Shown: positions 1 to 8,568, numbered from the stretch's first letter. The stretch: 64,000 nt of DNA from Bryobacteraceae bacterium (GCA_028275505.1 JAPWUP010000001.1:1-64000), one strand, 5' to 3'. Translations and numbers: made by a program. The notes: generated by a model not told the origin, from the letters alone.

Positions 1-373
1 ACTGCGCGATGGCCCGCTCCCAGAAGGGCGGCACGCGGCGAGGCACGAACGACCTGCGGCCTCGCCTGACTTCAACCACCACCCCGAGGATCTCATGAGG
101 CTCCAGGGGAGGATCCGCGGCGGGCGCGGCGTCGCCCCAAGTTACGGGGCACCCATTTTCGAATCCCCTCACCCGATGCGTGCAGATTCGCCCGTCCGGT
201 CCGAGGAAGGCAACAAGATCGCCGGGCCTGAGAGCCTGGACGTCGCTGCGCCGGACCACCAGGCAGTCACCCGGCCGCAGCGCGGGAAACATGCTCCCGC
301 CAGTGACGCGAAAGCCGGCAACTTGCTCCGCGGAACCTGGTGCTGTGGCTGGCAAACAGGGGCTGCTTCTCAT
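1..373 (-). CDS. S24/S26-family signal-peptidase-like protease, partial (runs off the left edge)
   Basis: This gene is not in the ORF track because it has no stop inside the window. I translated the minus strand by hand. It reads 'VTGGSMFPALRPGDCLVV' (the Ser-Met nucleophile box and P-x-L-x-x-G-D strand of S24/S26 peptidases), then 'LRPGDLVAF', 'ICTHRV', a 'TWGDAAPAADPPL' stretch and 'ILGVVVEVRRGRRSFVPRR'. These follow the order of the family's fold, with a His in the position where ER-type S26B enzymes have their base. No membrane anchor is visible in the part present. The start is uncertain: ATG at 373 lacks a clear Shine-Dalgarno and the frame stays open upstream, with an in-frame TTG at 400. 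It lies just downstream of the small Cys peptide gene, so it could process that peptide; this is inference. Family assignment is fairly sure, substrate unknown. Confidence 0.72.
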   Translation of the reverse strand, partial: MRSSPCLPATAPGSAEQVAGFRVTGGSMFPALRPGDCLVVRRSDVQALRPGDLVAFLGPDGRICTHRVRGFENGCPVTWGDAAPAADPPLEPHEILGVVVEVRRGRRSFVPRRVPPFWERAIAQ

Positions 374-500
374 CGAGCTGGCAGTCGCCCCCCTGCGCAA
401 AGTTTCTTGCTGCTGGCCAGGCGGTTTAAGGGGGAGGATTGCCGGCTGCGGGGTACCAGACCTGGCCCTCAGCGCTGGCGTGGCGGCCGATCGGCCCCGG

Positions 501-668
501 TCAGGAGTTTTTCTTCACGCGGTTGCACTGCGCGATGCGCGGATGGGTCTTTCCGCAACGGACCGCGGCCGTTTCGAAGACGCGCTCGCACTGGAAGGCG
601 GGCTTGTGGTAGGGCCGGCGCGGCCCACGCGTCGCCGGCACTTTCGGAACGTGTTTCTCGGAGGCCAT
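501..668 (-). CDS. Small Cys-containing peptide, possible RiPP-like precursor
   Basis: A 55-residue product starts at the second ATG of the track ORF, because AAGGAG lies 9 bases before it. The N-terminal half is basic and rich in Pro, Lys and Arg ('KVPATRGPRRPYHKPAF'). The C-terminal half is 'ERVFETAAVRCGKTHPRIAQC' followed by a basic 'NRVKKNS' end, giving three Cys in all. There is no signal peptide or membrane segment. The layout, a charged leader-like half and a short Cys-bearing tail, resembles a ribosomal peptide precursor, and I have an impression (not checked) of similar K-P-x-FET-x-CGK peptides in acidobacteria. It begins 25 bases after the exported beta-propeller gene and is followed by an S24/S26-like protease. 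No modifying enzyme is visible in the window. Coding is supported by the ribosome site and the co-directional neighbours; function is unknown. Confidence 0.6.
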   Translation of the reverse strand: MASEKHVPKVPATRGPRRPYHKPAFQCERVFETAAVRCGKTHPRIAQCNRVKKNS

Positions 669-693
669 ATCGCGAGTCTCCTTGCTGATCATT

Positions 694-2358
694 CTATTGC
701 AGCCCGCTTTGGGTCAGCTTGACGGCGCAGACTTTGTTGGTTCCGTTCTCGGCACAGGCGCTCGATGCGAGCGCGGTCTGGAAGTAGATGTTGCTCGCCT
801 CGGCGGTGGAGCTGCGGTTATCCACGATGATGCCGGCCGAGCCACCGTTGTAAAGGCCGGCTGTTGCGTCGGGCGCGTCACTCGAGCCACTGATGGGGAT
901 ATTCCACATCTGGACCTGATTCGTCCCGCTGAAACCTAGGAACAGCCGGTCTTGGTTATCGCCCCCTTTGAACGTCGTCAGCGGCGAGCACTCGCCAGCC
1001 GCGTTGGCGATCTTGTTGCTGGTCGTGGGCGAATTGTTCTGCCAGACTCCATTCGAGAACGGGAACATGTAGAGCGCAGGATGCTCACTCGATCCCCGCT
1101 TGCCGCACACGTAAAGGTTGCCGCTGGCGCCGCCGGAGGAATAGTGGGTGTCGTCGAACGCTCCGGCGCGGATGACCGTAGTCGAGTTCTGACCGATCGA
1201 GGCAGTCGTCACGTTGCGGCAGCTATAGTCCGTCTCGATCACCAGAGCCGATGAGGAGCCTTGACGCGCGAACCAAAAGACGCGCTGCCGGTCCACGTCC
1301 ACCAAGGCGGCGTCCTGAACGGCCTCCGTGTCTGTGGTGCCAATGGAGTAGGAACCCGCCAAACTGAAGGAGCCGCCGTAGGAATAGCAATACAGTGTGT
1401 TCCCGTCCGAGACAAAAATCCGGTTGGCCCCGGGATCCATCACGGGACTGGTGAGATATCTGTTGGAGTTGACGACCGTCGAGGCAACATTGAAACCACC
1501 ACTGTTGTTGAACACCGGCCAGATGGCGTACAGCTTCCCATCGTCCGCCCCGACGAAGGCGACGTTGTTCCAGTAATCCACGAAGGGCGACGAGCGCTGG
1601 TTGCCCGCCGTCGAATACTGCACGCTGCGCACGGAAGAGCCCCCGGGGCCGGGAGTGGCGGGGATTCCAATGGTACCCTGCCCCGCTACCCACTTGAGCA
1701 CGTGGAAGTAAGCGCCGCCGTTACCCTTGTTCCGGTTCTCGACGAACGCCACCTCCTTCCCGTCGAGCGAGAGCACCGGAGACGTCCTCACTACGTCCGG
1801 CGTGTTGTCGTCGTCGCCCACATAGTAAGCCCACATCGTCTTGGGAACCGGCGCCGAGCAGGTGGTGTAGAGATTGTTGAACGCCACGATGTTCGCCTGG
1901 CCGGTGGCCGAACCCGCCCGGATGCCAAAGACCACAAAATCATTGGCACAATCCGGGTTGGTGAAGCTCGCCCCCCACATCGCCGGGAAGTGCTCCTTGG
2001 GCACTGGGCTCGAAGTATCCACATCCCCCAGCGACACCGCCCAGTCGCGCTTCAACGTGACCGAATCGCGCCGCCACGGCTGCCTCCCCGGCGCCGAAGC
2101 CGACGCCAAGGCGCCGATCACGTTGCGCTGCACCCAGGCCGCCGCCAGCCGCGGATCGCGCTGGAGCTGACTCAGCGTCGCGGCCCGGAACGAAGCGTTC
2201 CCGTAAGCCAGATACCTGTGGCTCCAGTCGCGAACAATCGGGAAACGCGGCGGCATCGCGCCCTGTCCCGGCGCCTGCGCCGTCACCAGAATAATCCCCG
2301 CCGCAAGAACCACTGCTACCGGAATGAATCCGACCCACTTCGCATGCCCGCTGCTCAT
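694..2358 (-). CDS. Secreted beta-propeller-like protein of unknown function
   Basis: The product is 554 residues when started at ATG 2358, where GGGAGG sits 5 bases upstream; the track start 75 bases earlier has no such site. Residues 1-30 form a signal peptide with core 'FIPVAVVLAAGIILVTA'. The rest is rich in Gly, Ser, Asn and aromatic residues and contains repeated strands of the type 'SPVLSLDGKEVAFVEN', 'FVGADDGKLYAIWPV' and 'RIFVSDGNTLYCYSY', as in WD40/PQQ-like propellers. It has several Cys that could form disulfides outside the cytoplasm. No catalytic motif is recognisable. It is the first gene of a short unit with the small Cys peptide and the S24/S26 protease, and a good promoter lies about 100 bases upstream. 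It could equally be a surface-binding or scaffold protein. Confidence 0.8.
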   Translation of the reverse strand: MSSGHAKWVGFIPVAVVLAAGIILVTAQAPGQGAMPPRFPIVRDWSHRYLAYGNASFRAATLSQLQRDPRLAAAWVQRNVIGALASASAPGRQPWRRDSVTLKRDWAVSLGDVDTSSPVPKEHFPAMWGASFTNPDCANDFVVFGIRAGSATGQANIVAFNNLYTTCSAPVPKTMWAYYVGDDDNTPDVVRTSPVLSLDGKEVAFVENRNKGNGGAYFHVLKWVAGQGTIGIPATPGPGGSSVRSVQYSTAGNQRSSPFVDYWNNVAFVGADDGKLYAIWPVFNNSGGFNVASTVVNSNRYLTSPVMDPGANRIFVSDGNTLYCYSYGGSFSLAGSYSIGTTDTEAVQDAALVDVDRQRVFWFARQGSSSALVIETDYSCRNVTTASIGQNSTTVIRAGAFDDTHYSSGGASGNLYVCGKRGSSEHPALYMFPFSNGVWQNNSPTTSNKIANAAGECSPLTTFKGGDNQDRLFLGFSGTNQVQMWNIPISGSSDAPDATAGLYNGGSAGIIVDNRSSTAEASNIYFQTALASSACAENGTNKVCAVKLTQSGLQ

Positions 2359-2464
2359 CTCGACCTCCCGGTTTCCTGTCCGTGCTTCGCTGTGGCTCAA
2401 TCGCAAGAACGAATGTCTTACGATGTCCAACAAAAATCGCTCTGCCGCGGTGCGCTCAAGTTAC

Positions 2465-2493
2465 AATTTATCCCTGCTTTTCTGCTTTTTCAA
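2465..2493 (-). promoter_or_regulatory. Sigma-70-type promoter for the beta-propeller/small-peptide unit
   Basis: On the minus strand, TTGAAA (2493-2488) and TAAATT (2470-2465) are separated by exactly 17 bases, in an AT-rich island between divergent genes. It would give a leader of about 100 bases before the start at 2358. The divergent plus-strand gene has only a lone -10-like TAAAAT at 2518-2523 with no good -35. Confidence 0.45.
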
Positions 2494-2541
2494 TCCCTAA
2501 TTTGAGGGTGGAAACGATAAAATAACACGCGAGGTTCGCAA

Positions 2542-3678
2542 GTGCGAGACGCAGCGTTTCTGCTCCGCGCGCTGCTCGCCGTGGCCGTCGCCGGCGGCGG
2601 GCTCTGGCTCGCCCTGCGCCCGCCAGAGACCTACCCCGACCTCACGGAACAGCCCGCCACACAAGCCGAAGCTCTCGCACGGCGCCTGCTGCGCTCCGAC
2701 CCCGCCAATCCCTACCGCTGGTGCGATCTCGGCGAAGCCCTCGCCGAGACCGGCAAGATCGCCGAAGCCCGCCTCTGCTTCCGGCGCGCCGTCGAGCTCG
2801 GTCCCAACATTCCGCCCGTGTTGATGCGCGCTGCGGGATTTCACATCCGCGTCGGCGAAGCCCGCACTGCCCTGCCCCACATGCTTCGCATCCTCGAGCT
2901 GGTCCCCGACTATGACGCGATCATCTTCTACTACACCGACCGCCTGATTCCCTTCGATGAGCTGCTGCCCCAGCTCGCCAGGAACCCGCGCGCCGCCCGC
3001 TCGCATTTCCGCTTCCTTCTGCAAAGCGGCGATGCCGGTCGCGCCCGCGCCGCCTGGCACTCCCTCTGCGAGCACCGCCTCGCCAACGACGAGCTGGCGG
3101 CCGCCTATCTGGAGCTGCTTCTGCGCAAGGCCGAGTACCATGAGGCGCTCGCAACCTGGGTTGCCTGGCTGGGGCCGCGGGCCGGCGATTATCCCGTGCG
3201 CAACCTGGTTTACAACGGCAGCTTTGAAAACGAGCCGAGCGGCTCGCCGCTGGACTGGCGCATCCGCCCGCTGGAAGGCGTGCAGGCGGTTCGCGATCCG
3301 GCCCGGGCGCGGGAGGGTCGGGCATCGCTCAAGCTGAGCTTTCCCGGCACGGCCAATTTCGATTACTCGCACGTCTCGCAACTGGTGGTTGTGCCCGCCG
3401 GGCGCTACCGTCTGTCCGCGTGGATTGCTTCGCAGGATCTGACGACCGATCAGGGCCTTTTTCTGCGCCTCAGCGAAACCGGCAGCGGCAACCGCGTCCT
3501 CGCCGAGACTCAGCACATCACGGGAACCACCGACTGGCAATTCGTGGAAGCAGAAGTCGTCGCGCCGCGCACCCTGCTTGCCGCCATCCAGCTTTGCCGC
3601 CGCCCGTCCCGCAAGTTCGACAACAAGATCCGTGGCGCCGCCTGGGTGGACGCGGTCAGGCTCGAGCGGCGCCCGTAG
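2542..3678 (+). CDS. Membrane-anchored TPR protein with C-terminal carbohydrate-binding-like domain
   Basis: The 378-residue product starts at GTG with GAGG 8 bases upstream. An N-terminal hydrophobic segment ('LLRALLAVAVAGGGLWLAL', about residues 7-26) suggests export or anchoring. Residues about 40-200 are Ala/Leu/Arg-rich helical repeats of tetratricopeptide type ('NPYRWCDLGEALAETGKIAEA'). From about residue 225 a beta-rich domain follows: 'NLVYNGSFENEPSG', 'GRASLKLSFPG', 'VPAGRYRLSAWI'. The NGSFE opening is typical of CBM4/9-like and related sugar-binding modules. The 3' end overlaps the convergent O-antigen ligase gene by 23 bases. TPR-plus-ligase pairs are common in exopolysaccharide regions, so a role in handling extracellular glycan is plausible. 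Substrate unknown. Confidence 0.75.
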   Translation: MRDAAFLLRALLAVAVAGGGLWLALRPPETYPDLTEQPATQAEALARRLLRSDPANPYRWCDLGEALAETGKIAEARLCFRRAVELGPNIPPVLMRAAGFHIRVGEARTALPHMLRILELVPDYDAIIFYYTDRLIPFDELLPQLARNPRAARSHFRFLLQSGDAGRARAAWHSLCEHRLANDELAAAYLELLLRKAEYHEALATWVAWLGPRAGDYPVRNLVYNGSFENEPSGSPLDWRIRPLEGVQAVRDPARAREGRASLKLSFPGTANFDYSHVSQLVVVPAGRYRLSAWIASQDLTTDQGLFLRLSETGSGNRVLAETQHITGTTDWQFVEAEVVAPRTLLAAIQLCRRPSRKFDNKIRGAAWVDAVRLERRP

Positions 3679-4984
3679 ACACGGAACGGGCGATCGCGAT
3701 CCCTGCTACCCAGGCCAGTGTCATTGCATTCGCCGGAATGTAAAGGTTGAAGTCCACGAAACTGTGCAGGGCCAGCGCCGACAGGCCGCCCAGCGCGCCC
3801 AGCGCCCGCCAGCGCTCCTCCTCCCAGTGACTGCGGCGCGCGGCTCGCCAGGCCGACCGCAGGCAAAGCGCAGCGAGGGTCACGACGACAGCCAGCCCGA
3901 AAACGCCGAGCTCGGCCGCCAACTGCAAATAGTCGTTGTGGGCGAAATCCACCGTGTACAAAGGCGCCGCGAGCTTGTGCCGCATGAGCGCCGATTCGTA
4001 CGCGCCCAGGCCGCTGCCAGCCACAGGCTGCGCCCGCACCAGCTCGAGCGTATCGCGCCAGATCTGAATGCGGACGTCGGCCGAGATTTCCTCCGTGGCG
4101 GCCATGTGGCCGAAGCGCTCGATCAGCTTGTCCGGGGGCAAGAAGATGAAAGCGAGGAGCACGAGCAAGCCGATGAGTGCCGGTCCCAGCCGGCGTCTCC
4201 ATGCGGGCGCTTCGCCGCTGCCCAGCGCGGCCGCCCCCATGATGAACATCGAGACCAGAGCGGCCACGAAACCCATCCGCGAGAACGAGTGCAGAATCGC
4301 CAGCAGGATCAGGGCGGCGATCGTGAACAGGCCGCAGGCCGCCAGCGCCATGCGCAGGCTTACGCCGTGGCGCGATCGCCCGCGCCCGAGAACCGCTACG
4401 CCGTAAGCCAGCGCGAACGGCAGGCACAGCTCGAGAAAGCCGCAGTAGTGGTTGCGGTTGACCCAAGTTCCCGTGGCTATGCGATCGCCGCCGGGCGCAT
4501 ACGCCTGAATGAGCCCCAGAACCGCCTCGAAGCCTGCAAGGATCAGCAGGGGCCACGCGACAGCCCACGGATAGTCATCGAGCCGCCCGGCCAGATCCGC
4601 CATGAGCCAGAAAACGAGGATGCAGCCCGCCAGCCCGATCACCTTTTCCAGGGTTGCCGCGGGCTTGGCGCTCAACGCGGCCCAGCTCCACGGTCCCGCG
4701 ATGGCGGAGAGGCCATCCAGCGCCGCGGCGCGCTCGGGCGCCAGCAGCCTGACAAGGGCTTTGGGCAAAGGCAGCAAGGCGAGGCACGCCCACGCCAAGA
4801 GGCTCAGAGGCAGCCAAGTTGTCCATCCACGCGGCCACGGCGATCGCGCGCGAGACCAGCACAGGATTCCGCACAATCCGACCGCGACCAGCGAGACGCC
4901 CCAGTCGTTGGGTTCAACGCCCGCATCATGCAAGGCCGCATAGCCGAGGGCCAGCGAGAGGAGGACGACACAAGCAGCGTTCAC
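3656..4984 (-). CDS. O-antigen ligase/polymerase family (Wzy_C) membrane protein
   Basis: The 442-residue product starts at GTG and has about 10-12 hydrophobic segments. The large periplasmic loop and Wzy_C signature are clear: 'PVAGSGLGAYESALMRHKL', then 'DFAHNDYLQLAAELGVFGL'. The G-x-G-x-x-x-Y-x-S and H-N-D-Y-L-Q elements are the ones conserved in WaaL/Wzy proteins, which join undecaprenyl-linked glycans to acceptors or to each other outside the inner membrane. A second protein of the same family is at 24.7-26.1 kb, so one may polymerise and the other ligate, or this one may act on a different glycan or on protein. Family sure; exact reaction not decidable from sequence. Confidence 0.88.
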   Translation of the reverse strand: MNAACVVLLSLALGYAALHDAGVEPNDWGVSLVAVGLCGILCWSRARSPWPRGWTTWLPLSLLAWACLALLPLPKALVRLLAPERAAALDGLSAIAGPWSWAALSAKPAATLEKVIGLAGCILVFWLMADLAGRLDDYPWAVAWPLLILAGFEAVLGLIQAYAPGGDRIATGTWVNRNHYCGFLELCLPFALAYGVAVLGRGRSRHGVSLRMALAACGLFTIAALILLAILHSFSRMGFVAALVSMFIMGAAALGSGEAPAWRRRLGPALIGLLVLLAFIFLPPDKLIERFGHMAATEEISADVRIQIWRDTLELVRAQPVAGSGLGAYESALMRHKLAAPLYTVDFAHNDYLQLAAELGVFGLAVVVTLAALCLRSAWRAARRSHWEEERWRALGALGGLSALALHSFVDFNLYIPANAMTLAWVAGIAIARSVSTGAARA

Positions 4985-5062
4985 TGAGGAACTGGATCAG
5001 AGGGCGGCAGAGGAGCGGCGGCCCAGGATTCCCGCCCCGGGCCGCCTTCAGAACTTTTCCGG

Positions 5063-5851
5063 TCAGGCCGCCTTGCGATAGCGCCGCAGGCAAAGCAGGC
5101 CGGCGAGGCCGAGGCCAATCAGCGCAGCGGTGGCCGGCTCGGGAACCAGGGACGCGCCGGCGCTGGCCGTGACCAACTGGCCATCAATCCAAATCCAATA
5201 AGTTCCCCACCCGAACGGATAATCTTGGTGCGTGATCCACCACAAGGCATAGGGCAAATCGGCAGGATCGGATACCGAGAACGCGGCCCCCAGTCCCGTG
5301 AACCAGAGACGGTTCACGAGAACGCTGTCATTGCCCGGATTGGACTCGCCGTACCAGATGTCGTCCGCGGTGCCGGGGATGCCGTCCGGCCCGTAGTAAT
5401 GCCCGACCAGATCATACCCGTACGCCTGCCCGGCAAAGCTGAAGGTATCGGGACTGCCGAAGAAGTTTTCGTAATACCACAGATCGCGAAGCCGGAACGT
5501 CTTCCCGCCGCCGTCCAAATACAGCCCGAACAACAGCGCGTTGCCGTACTCGCCTTCGTACCCGGGAGGCGGCGGCGCCTGGCCCCGCCACGATTCGAAG
5601 TCGGTAACTACTACGTCTCCCGGATAAAAGGAGTAAGTCCGCTGGTAGTAAGACGGGCTACCCGGCGTACCCCACGAGCTGGCGCCGGTTTGCAAAGCCG
5701 CAATCGCGTTTTGCGCGTAATCGTACCAGCTCGGCGAGTACCACGGGTTGGGCGCGATCGAGGGATAGACGTACATGATCGGCCCGGAGATCAGCAACGC
5801 GGAAAAGATCAGGCCTGCCAGTGCGAGCCGGAATATGCGCAGTCCGAACAT
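5063..5851 (-). CDS. PEP-CTERM sorting-domain exported protein
   Basis: The 262-residue product has an N-terminal signal peptide ('LALAGLIFSALLISG') and a C-terminal 'VPEPATAALIGLGLAGLLCLRRYRKAA' segment: the PEP motif, a membrane helix and an Arg-rich tail. This is the exosortase/PEP-CTERM sorting signal. The mature region is rich in Tyr, Trp, Gly and Asp with no enzyme motif; it contains 'GPDGIPGTADDIWYGE', reminiscent of calcium-binding Asp-rich loops. ATG at 5851 is supported by GGAGG 5 bases upstream. No exosortase (EpsH/XrtA) gene is visible in this window. PEP-CTERM proteins typically accompany exopolysaccharide loci, as here. Specific role unknown. Confidence 0.9.
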   Translation of the reverse strand: MFGLRIFRLALAGLIFSALLISGPIMYVYPSIAPNPWYSPSWYDYAQNAIAALQTGASSWGTPGSPSYYQRTYSFYPGDVVVTDFESWRGQAPPPPGYEGEYGNALLFGLYLDGGGKTFRLRDLWYYENFFGSPDTFSFAGQAYGYDLVGHYYGPDGIPGTADDIWYGESNPGNDSVLVNRLWFTGLGAAFSVSDPADLPYALWWITHQDYPFGWGTYWIWIDGQLVTASAGASLVPEPATAALIGLGLAGLLCLRRYRKAA

Positions 5852-5890
5852 GGATGCCTCCTCAGCAAAACCCGCTCAAAGATTGCAGCC

Positions 5891-6283
5891 CTAACGTTGC
5901 CTCCGCCACCGGCTGATCGAGGGAGGAGCCCAGCCTGGCGGCGGCGGGCCCGGCGGTTTCCAGCCGAGCGGCGGGAAGTTGGGGGGGTTGGGATTCCCCA
6001 TGGATTGCACGCCCGCAACATTCCCGTTACTGCCGATGGTTGCCTGGGAGTTCGCGGTCAGCGTCACCTTGGCTCCGCTCGATGTGGTGACCGTAGCAGG
6101 GGCGCTCGTTGTAGTCACCGTGCTGCCCGGCAGGACGGGCAGCGTGGGCACCGACGAAGGCGCGCTGATCCCGTTAATTTTCACGGGCTGCTTGCTGGTG
6201 ACCGTGGCCACGCGAGATTGCGCCAGCGCCAATCCGGCAGCAGCCAAACCAACAACCGAAGCCGTCAGCAGGTTAGTTCTCAC
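5891..6283 (-). CDS. Small exported protein with FecR-like core and Pro-rich tail
   Basis: The 130-residue product starts at GTG with GGAG 7 bases upstream. A clean signal peptide ends at 'LAAAGLALAQ'. Next comes a Thr/Ser/Val-rich beta-strand region ('VATVTSKQPVKING', 'TVTTTSAPATVTTSSGAKVTLTAN') that resembles the short FecR-type surface motif, though it is too short to be certain. The C-terminus is low-complexity 'NPPNFPPLGWKPPGPPPPGW' and ends 'SRWRRQR'. Its own promoter (6310-6338) suggests expression separate from the HYDIN-like gene. I do not recognise a characterised homologue; it is probably a structural or cell-wall-associated small protein. Confidence 0.62.
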   Translation of the reverse strand: MRTNLLTASVVGLAAAGLALAQSRVATVTSKQPVKINGISAPSSVPTLPVLPGSTVTTTSAPATVTTSSGAKVTLTANSQATIGSNGNVAGVQSMGNPNPPNFPPLGWKPPGPPPPGWAPPSISRWRRQR

Positions 6284-6309
6284 CGCCGAGCTCCATGCTT
6301 TCCTAGTTC

Positions 6310-6338
6310 ATTCTAAGATCAGCTTGCAACCGAGTCAA
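6310..6338 (-). promoter_or_regulatory. Strong sigma-70-type promoter upstream of the Pro-rich exported protein
   Basis: On the minus strand TTGACT (6338-6333) and TAGAAT (6315-6310) are separated by 17 bases. Each hexamer has five of six consensus matches. The leader to the GTG at 6283 would be about 20 bases. Confidence 0.6.
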
Positions 6339-6387
6339 TGACCAGCAGTAACAGTACTCGCGTTTACTTTGTCCTACGCCGTAAACT

Positions 6388-8568
6388 TCAACGCAACGCC
6401 ACGCTCGCAGGCTGCGAAGTACCCAGAGCGTTCGACAGGGTCACCGAGACCGATTGCAGCCCGTCGATCGGCGATCCCGAAGGCGTCGTCCCCTGGATGG
6501 AAACCGGGATCGCGGCCGTGAACAGGCTCCCGTACTGCTGAGACTGCGCGTTCTGATACCAAGAAAGGAACGCAGCCTCGACGTTCAGCGTCAGCTTGGG
6601 GTTCGTCAGATTGACGCCCGGCGCGGCCACCGCCTGTAATTCGATCTGCGAGACCGAACGGCTGGTGGAGTAACCGGTTACCAGCAGCGTAAAGCTGTCC
6701 GGGGTGCGCCCGCCCAGTTGCACGCTGACCAGTTGAGGCGGCCCTTGGGCGATCGTCAGACTCACCGTGGGCGGGGAGGCGGGCGTCAGGTTGACGCCCG
6801 TCTCGGTGAAGAAAGCCGGCGTAAGCATGATGGTCCCGGCCACCGTGCCCGTTTGCAGTCGGATCGTGGTCTCCTTGTTGGGAAAGACCGCGCGCGTCGA
6901 ACCCGCCGGAATCGTGAAATTGACGCTCCGTCCGCCGGTGGCGAACTGCACCGTGGCGTCATTGACGAAGACCTCGGAGTTGAAGGTGAGCGTTAGCGTG
7001 CCGACCAGGTTCAAAGGATAGGGTTCGGCTAGCGAGAGCGTGTAGGCCACCTGCTGCATGGGCTGAGCCTGACCGCGCGGCCCCTCCAGCAGGATGGCGG
7101 GCAGGGGCAAGGGTGAGGTCGCAGAGCCTATCAGATCGAAGCTGTGTCCGCCCACGCGCAACACCGCTTGGGCGACGCCGACGGTCGTGGGCGCGAACGT
7201 GACCAGGAACGTCGCAGTCGCACCCGGCTCCAGCGTCAAGGGAAGCTCGGGCAAATCCGAGAGCGAGAAAGCCTGTGATCCAGTAGCGAAGATCGCGCTG
7301 ATCACCGCCGCCTGGTTGCCCGTGTTCGTCACCAGGAAACGGGCGGTGAAGCTCTGGCCCACGGCCAGCGAGCTGAACAGGATACTGCCGTTAGGCGACA
7401 CGGACGTGCTCGCGCCGGCCATCACCACCGTGTAGTTGAGCGCCGCCCCCAAGCCTGTGGCGCTCAGATCGAACATGTCGTTGCCGATGCGAAGCCGGCC
7501 TGTGGCGGCGCCCGGCTGCGTCGGCGCGAAGATCAGCGTGAAGGCAACCGAGGCGCTCGGCGCCAACGTCAGGGGCAGAAACGGCAGATCTGCAAGCTGG
7601 TAGCCCGGCCCCAGCACGCTGATGGTCTGGATGACGCCGTCGGCGTTGCCGGCGTTGCGCACGCGCAAGGTGACGACGGTTCGCTGCCCGATCGCGGTAT
7701 CGCCCAGCGTGATCAACTGGCCGGGCGAGATCGGCGATTCGACCGAATCGCGCACCAACTGATAGAGGAAAGCCGCCGCAGCGCCGGAGCCGCGCAGCAG
7801 GATCGTCAGAGTCCGCCCGGCGTACTCGATGCGCAACGAGCCGCTCTGCACGTCGCGCTGCGAGGGCGTGAAGTTGAGATTGAATCGCAGTTCGCGCCCG
7901 GCCTCGATGCTGATGGGGGGCAGGGGCACGCCGGAGACCGCGAATGCGTCGCCGGATGCGGTCACGGAACTTACGGTTCCCGTCGCGCTGCCGCGATTCA
8001 GGATCGCGATGACGGCGGAAGCGGTCGTGTTCAGCGGCGTGGGGGGAAACGTGATCGTGCCGCCGTCGCTGATTGCAACGGCGTTGCCGCCCGGCAACGT
8101 GTAGCTAAAGACCAGCTCCGGCGCGAAGCCGGCGAGATTCACCACGAGTTGCCCTTGCGTCGCGGCTCCCTGCACGGTTTCGGTCACGGTGAGCGTGAGG
8201 CGCCCCGTAACCCGAGCGCCGGAACTGGGCAGGAAGCGAACCACCAGAGTCCAGCCTTCGTTCGGCCCCAGAGTGATCGGGAGGCCGGCAGGGGCAACGG
8301 AAAAGTCGTTCGAGCCGGTGCGATCTACCGTGCTGATGGTGGCCGTGCCCGCGCCGCGATAGGAGAACGTCAGCCGCGCTTGCACTGGCGAACCGATGGC
8401 TTCGGCCACCATGTTTACCGTGCCGCCGTTGGGGAGTGTGCTCGTGCCCAGCGGACCCTGGTCCGCGAGGATCACGAAGGACTGCGCCCGCGCCTGCGTC
8501 ATGCACAGGCCCAGCGCAAGCACGACTGCGATAAGCAAGCCGAGGCCCGTTGAGTGCAACCGAATCAC
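6388..8568 (-). CDS. HYDIN/ASPM-SPD-2-like 'choice-of-anchor D' repeat protein, secreted
   Basis: I start this at GTG 8568 (726 residues) and not at the longer track ORF, because GGAGG lies 6 bases upstream and a signal peptide follows at once ('GLGLLIAVVLALGLCMTQARAQ'). The body has at least three tandem Ig-like ASH/HYDIN domains of about 110 residues, each with 'F..t.vG....a.f.v.N.Gn..a.I', 'lp.lpltL.PgatatF.v.FaPt' and 'G.L.ig...f.l'; examples are 'GQSFTARFLVTNTGNQAAVI' and 'PLTLEPGATATFLVTFAPTT'. The C-terminus is a further beta-rich module. These proteins usually act as adhesive or structural extracellular proteins. The start overlaps the stop of the upstream lipoprotein gene by four bases (GTGA), so the two are translationally coupled. 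Confidence 0.85.
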   Translation of the reverse strand: MIRLHSTGLGLLIAVVLALGLCMTQARAQSFVILADQGPLGTSTLPNGGTVNMVAEAIGSPVQARLTFSYRGAGTATISTVDRTGSNDFSVAPAGLPITLGPNEGWTLVVRFLPSSGARVTGRLTLTVTETVQGAATQGQLVVNLAGFAPELVFSYTLPGGNAVAISDGGTITFPPTPLNTTASAVIAILNRGSATGTVSSVTASGDAFAVSGVPLPPISIEAGRELRFNLNFTPSQRDVQSGSLRIEYAGRTLTILLRGSGAAAAFLYQLVRDSVESPISPGQLITLGDTAIGQRTVVTLRVRNAGNADGVIQTISVLGPGYQLADLPFLPLTLAPSASVAFTLIFAPTQPGAATGRLRIGNDMFDLSATGLGAALNYTVVMAGASTSVSPNGSILFSSLAVGQSFTARFLVTNTGNQAAVISAIFATGSQAFSLSDLPELPLTLEPGATATFLVTFAPTTVGVAQAVLRVGGHSFDLIGSATSPLPLPAILLEGPRGQAQPMQQVAYTLSLAEPYPLNLVGTLTLTFNSEVFVNDATVQFATGGRSVNFTIPAGSTRAVFPNKETTIRLQTGTVAGTIMLTPAFFTETGVNLTPASPPTVSLTIAQGPPQLVSVQLGGRTPDSFTLLVTGYSTSRSVSQIELQAVAAPGVNLTNPKLTLNVEAAFLSWYQNAQSQQYGSLFTAAIPVSIQGTTPSGSPIDGLQSVSVTLSNALGTSQPASVALR

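Noticed and set aside
95-722. Plus-strand ORFs of 197 and 180 residues
   Set aside because: They are antisense to the S24/S26 protease and the small Cys peptide, are Arg/Pro-rich with no family pattern, and lack ribosome sites.
3578-4987. 469-residue plus-strand ORF
   Set aside because: It is the antisense shadow of the O-antigen ligase gene; the composition (Gln/Arg/Pro-rich, no domain) is typical of GC-rich shadows.
6362-6386. GTTTAC...GTAAAC hairpin after the HYDIN-like gene
   Set aside because: Only a 6-bp AT-rich stem with a 13-base loop and no T-run, too weak to call a terminator.
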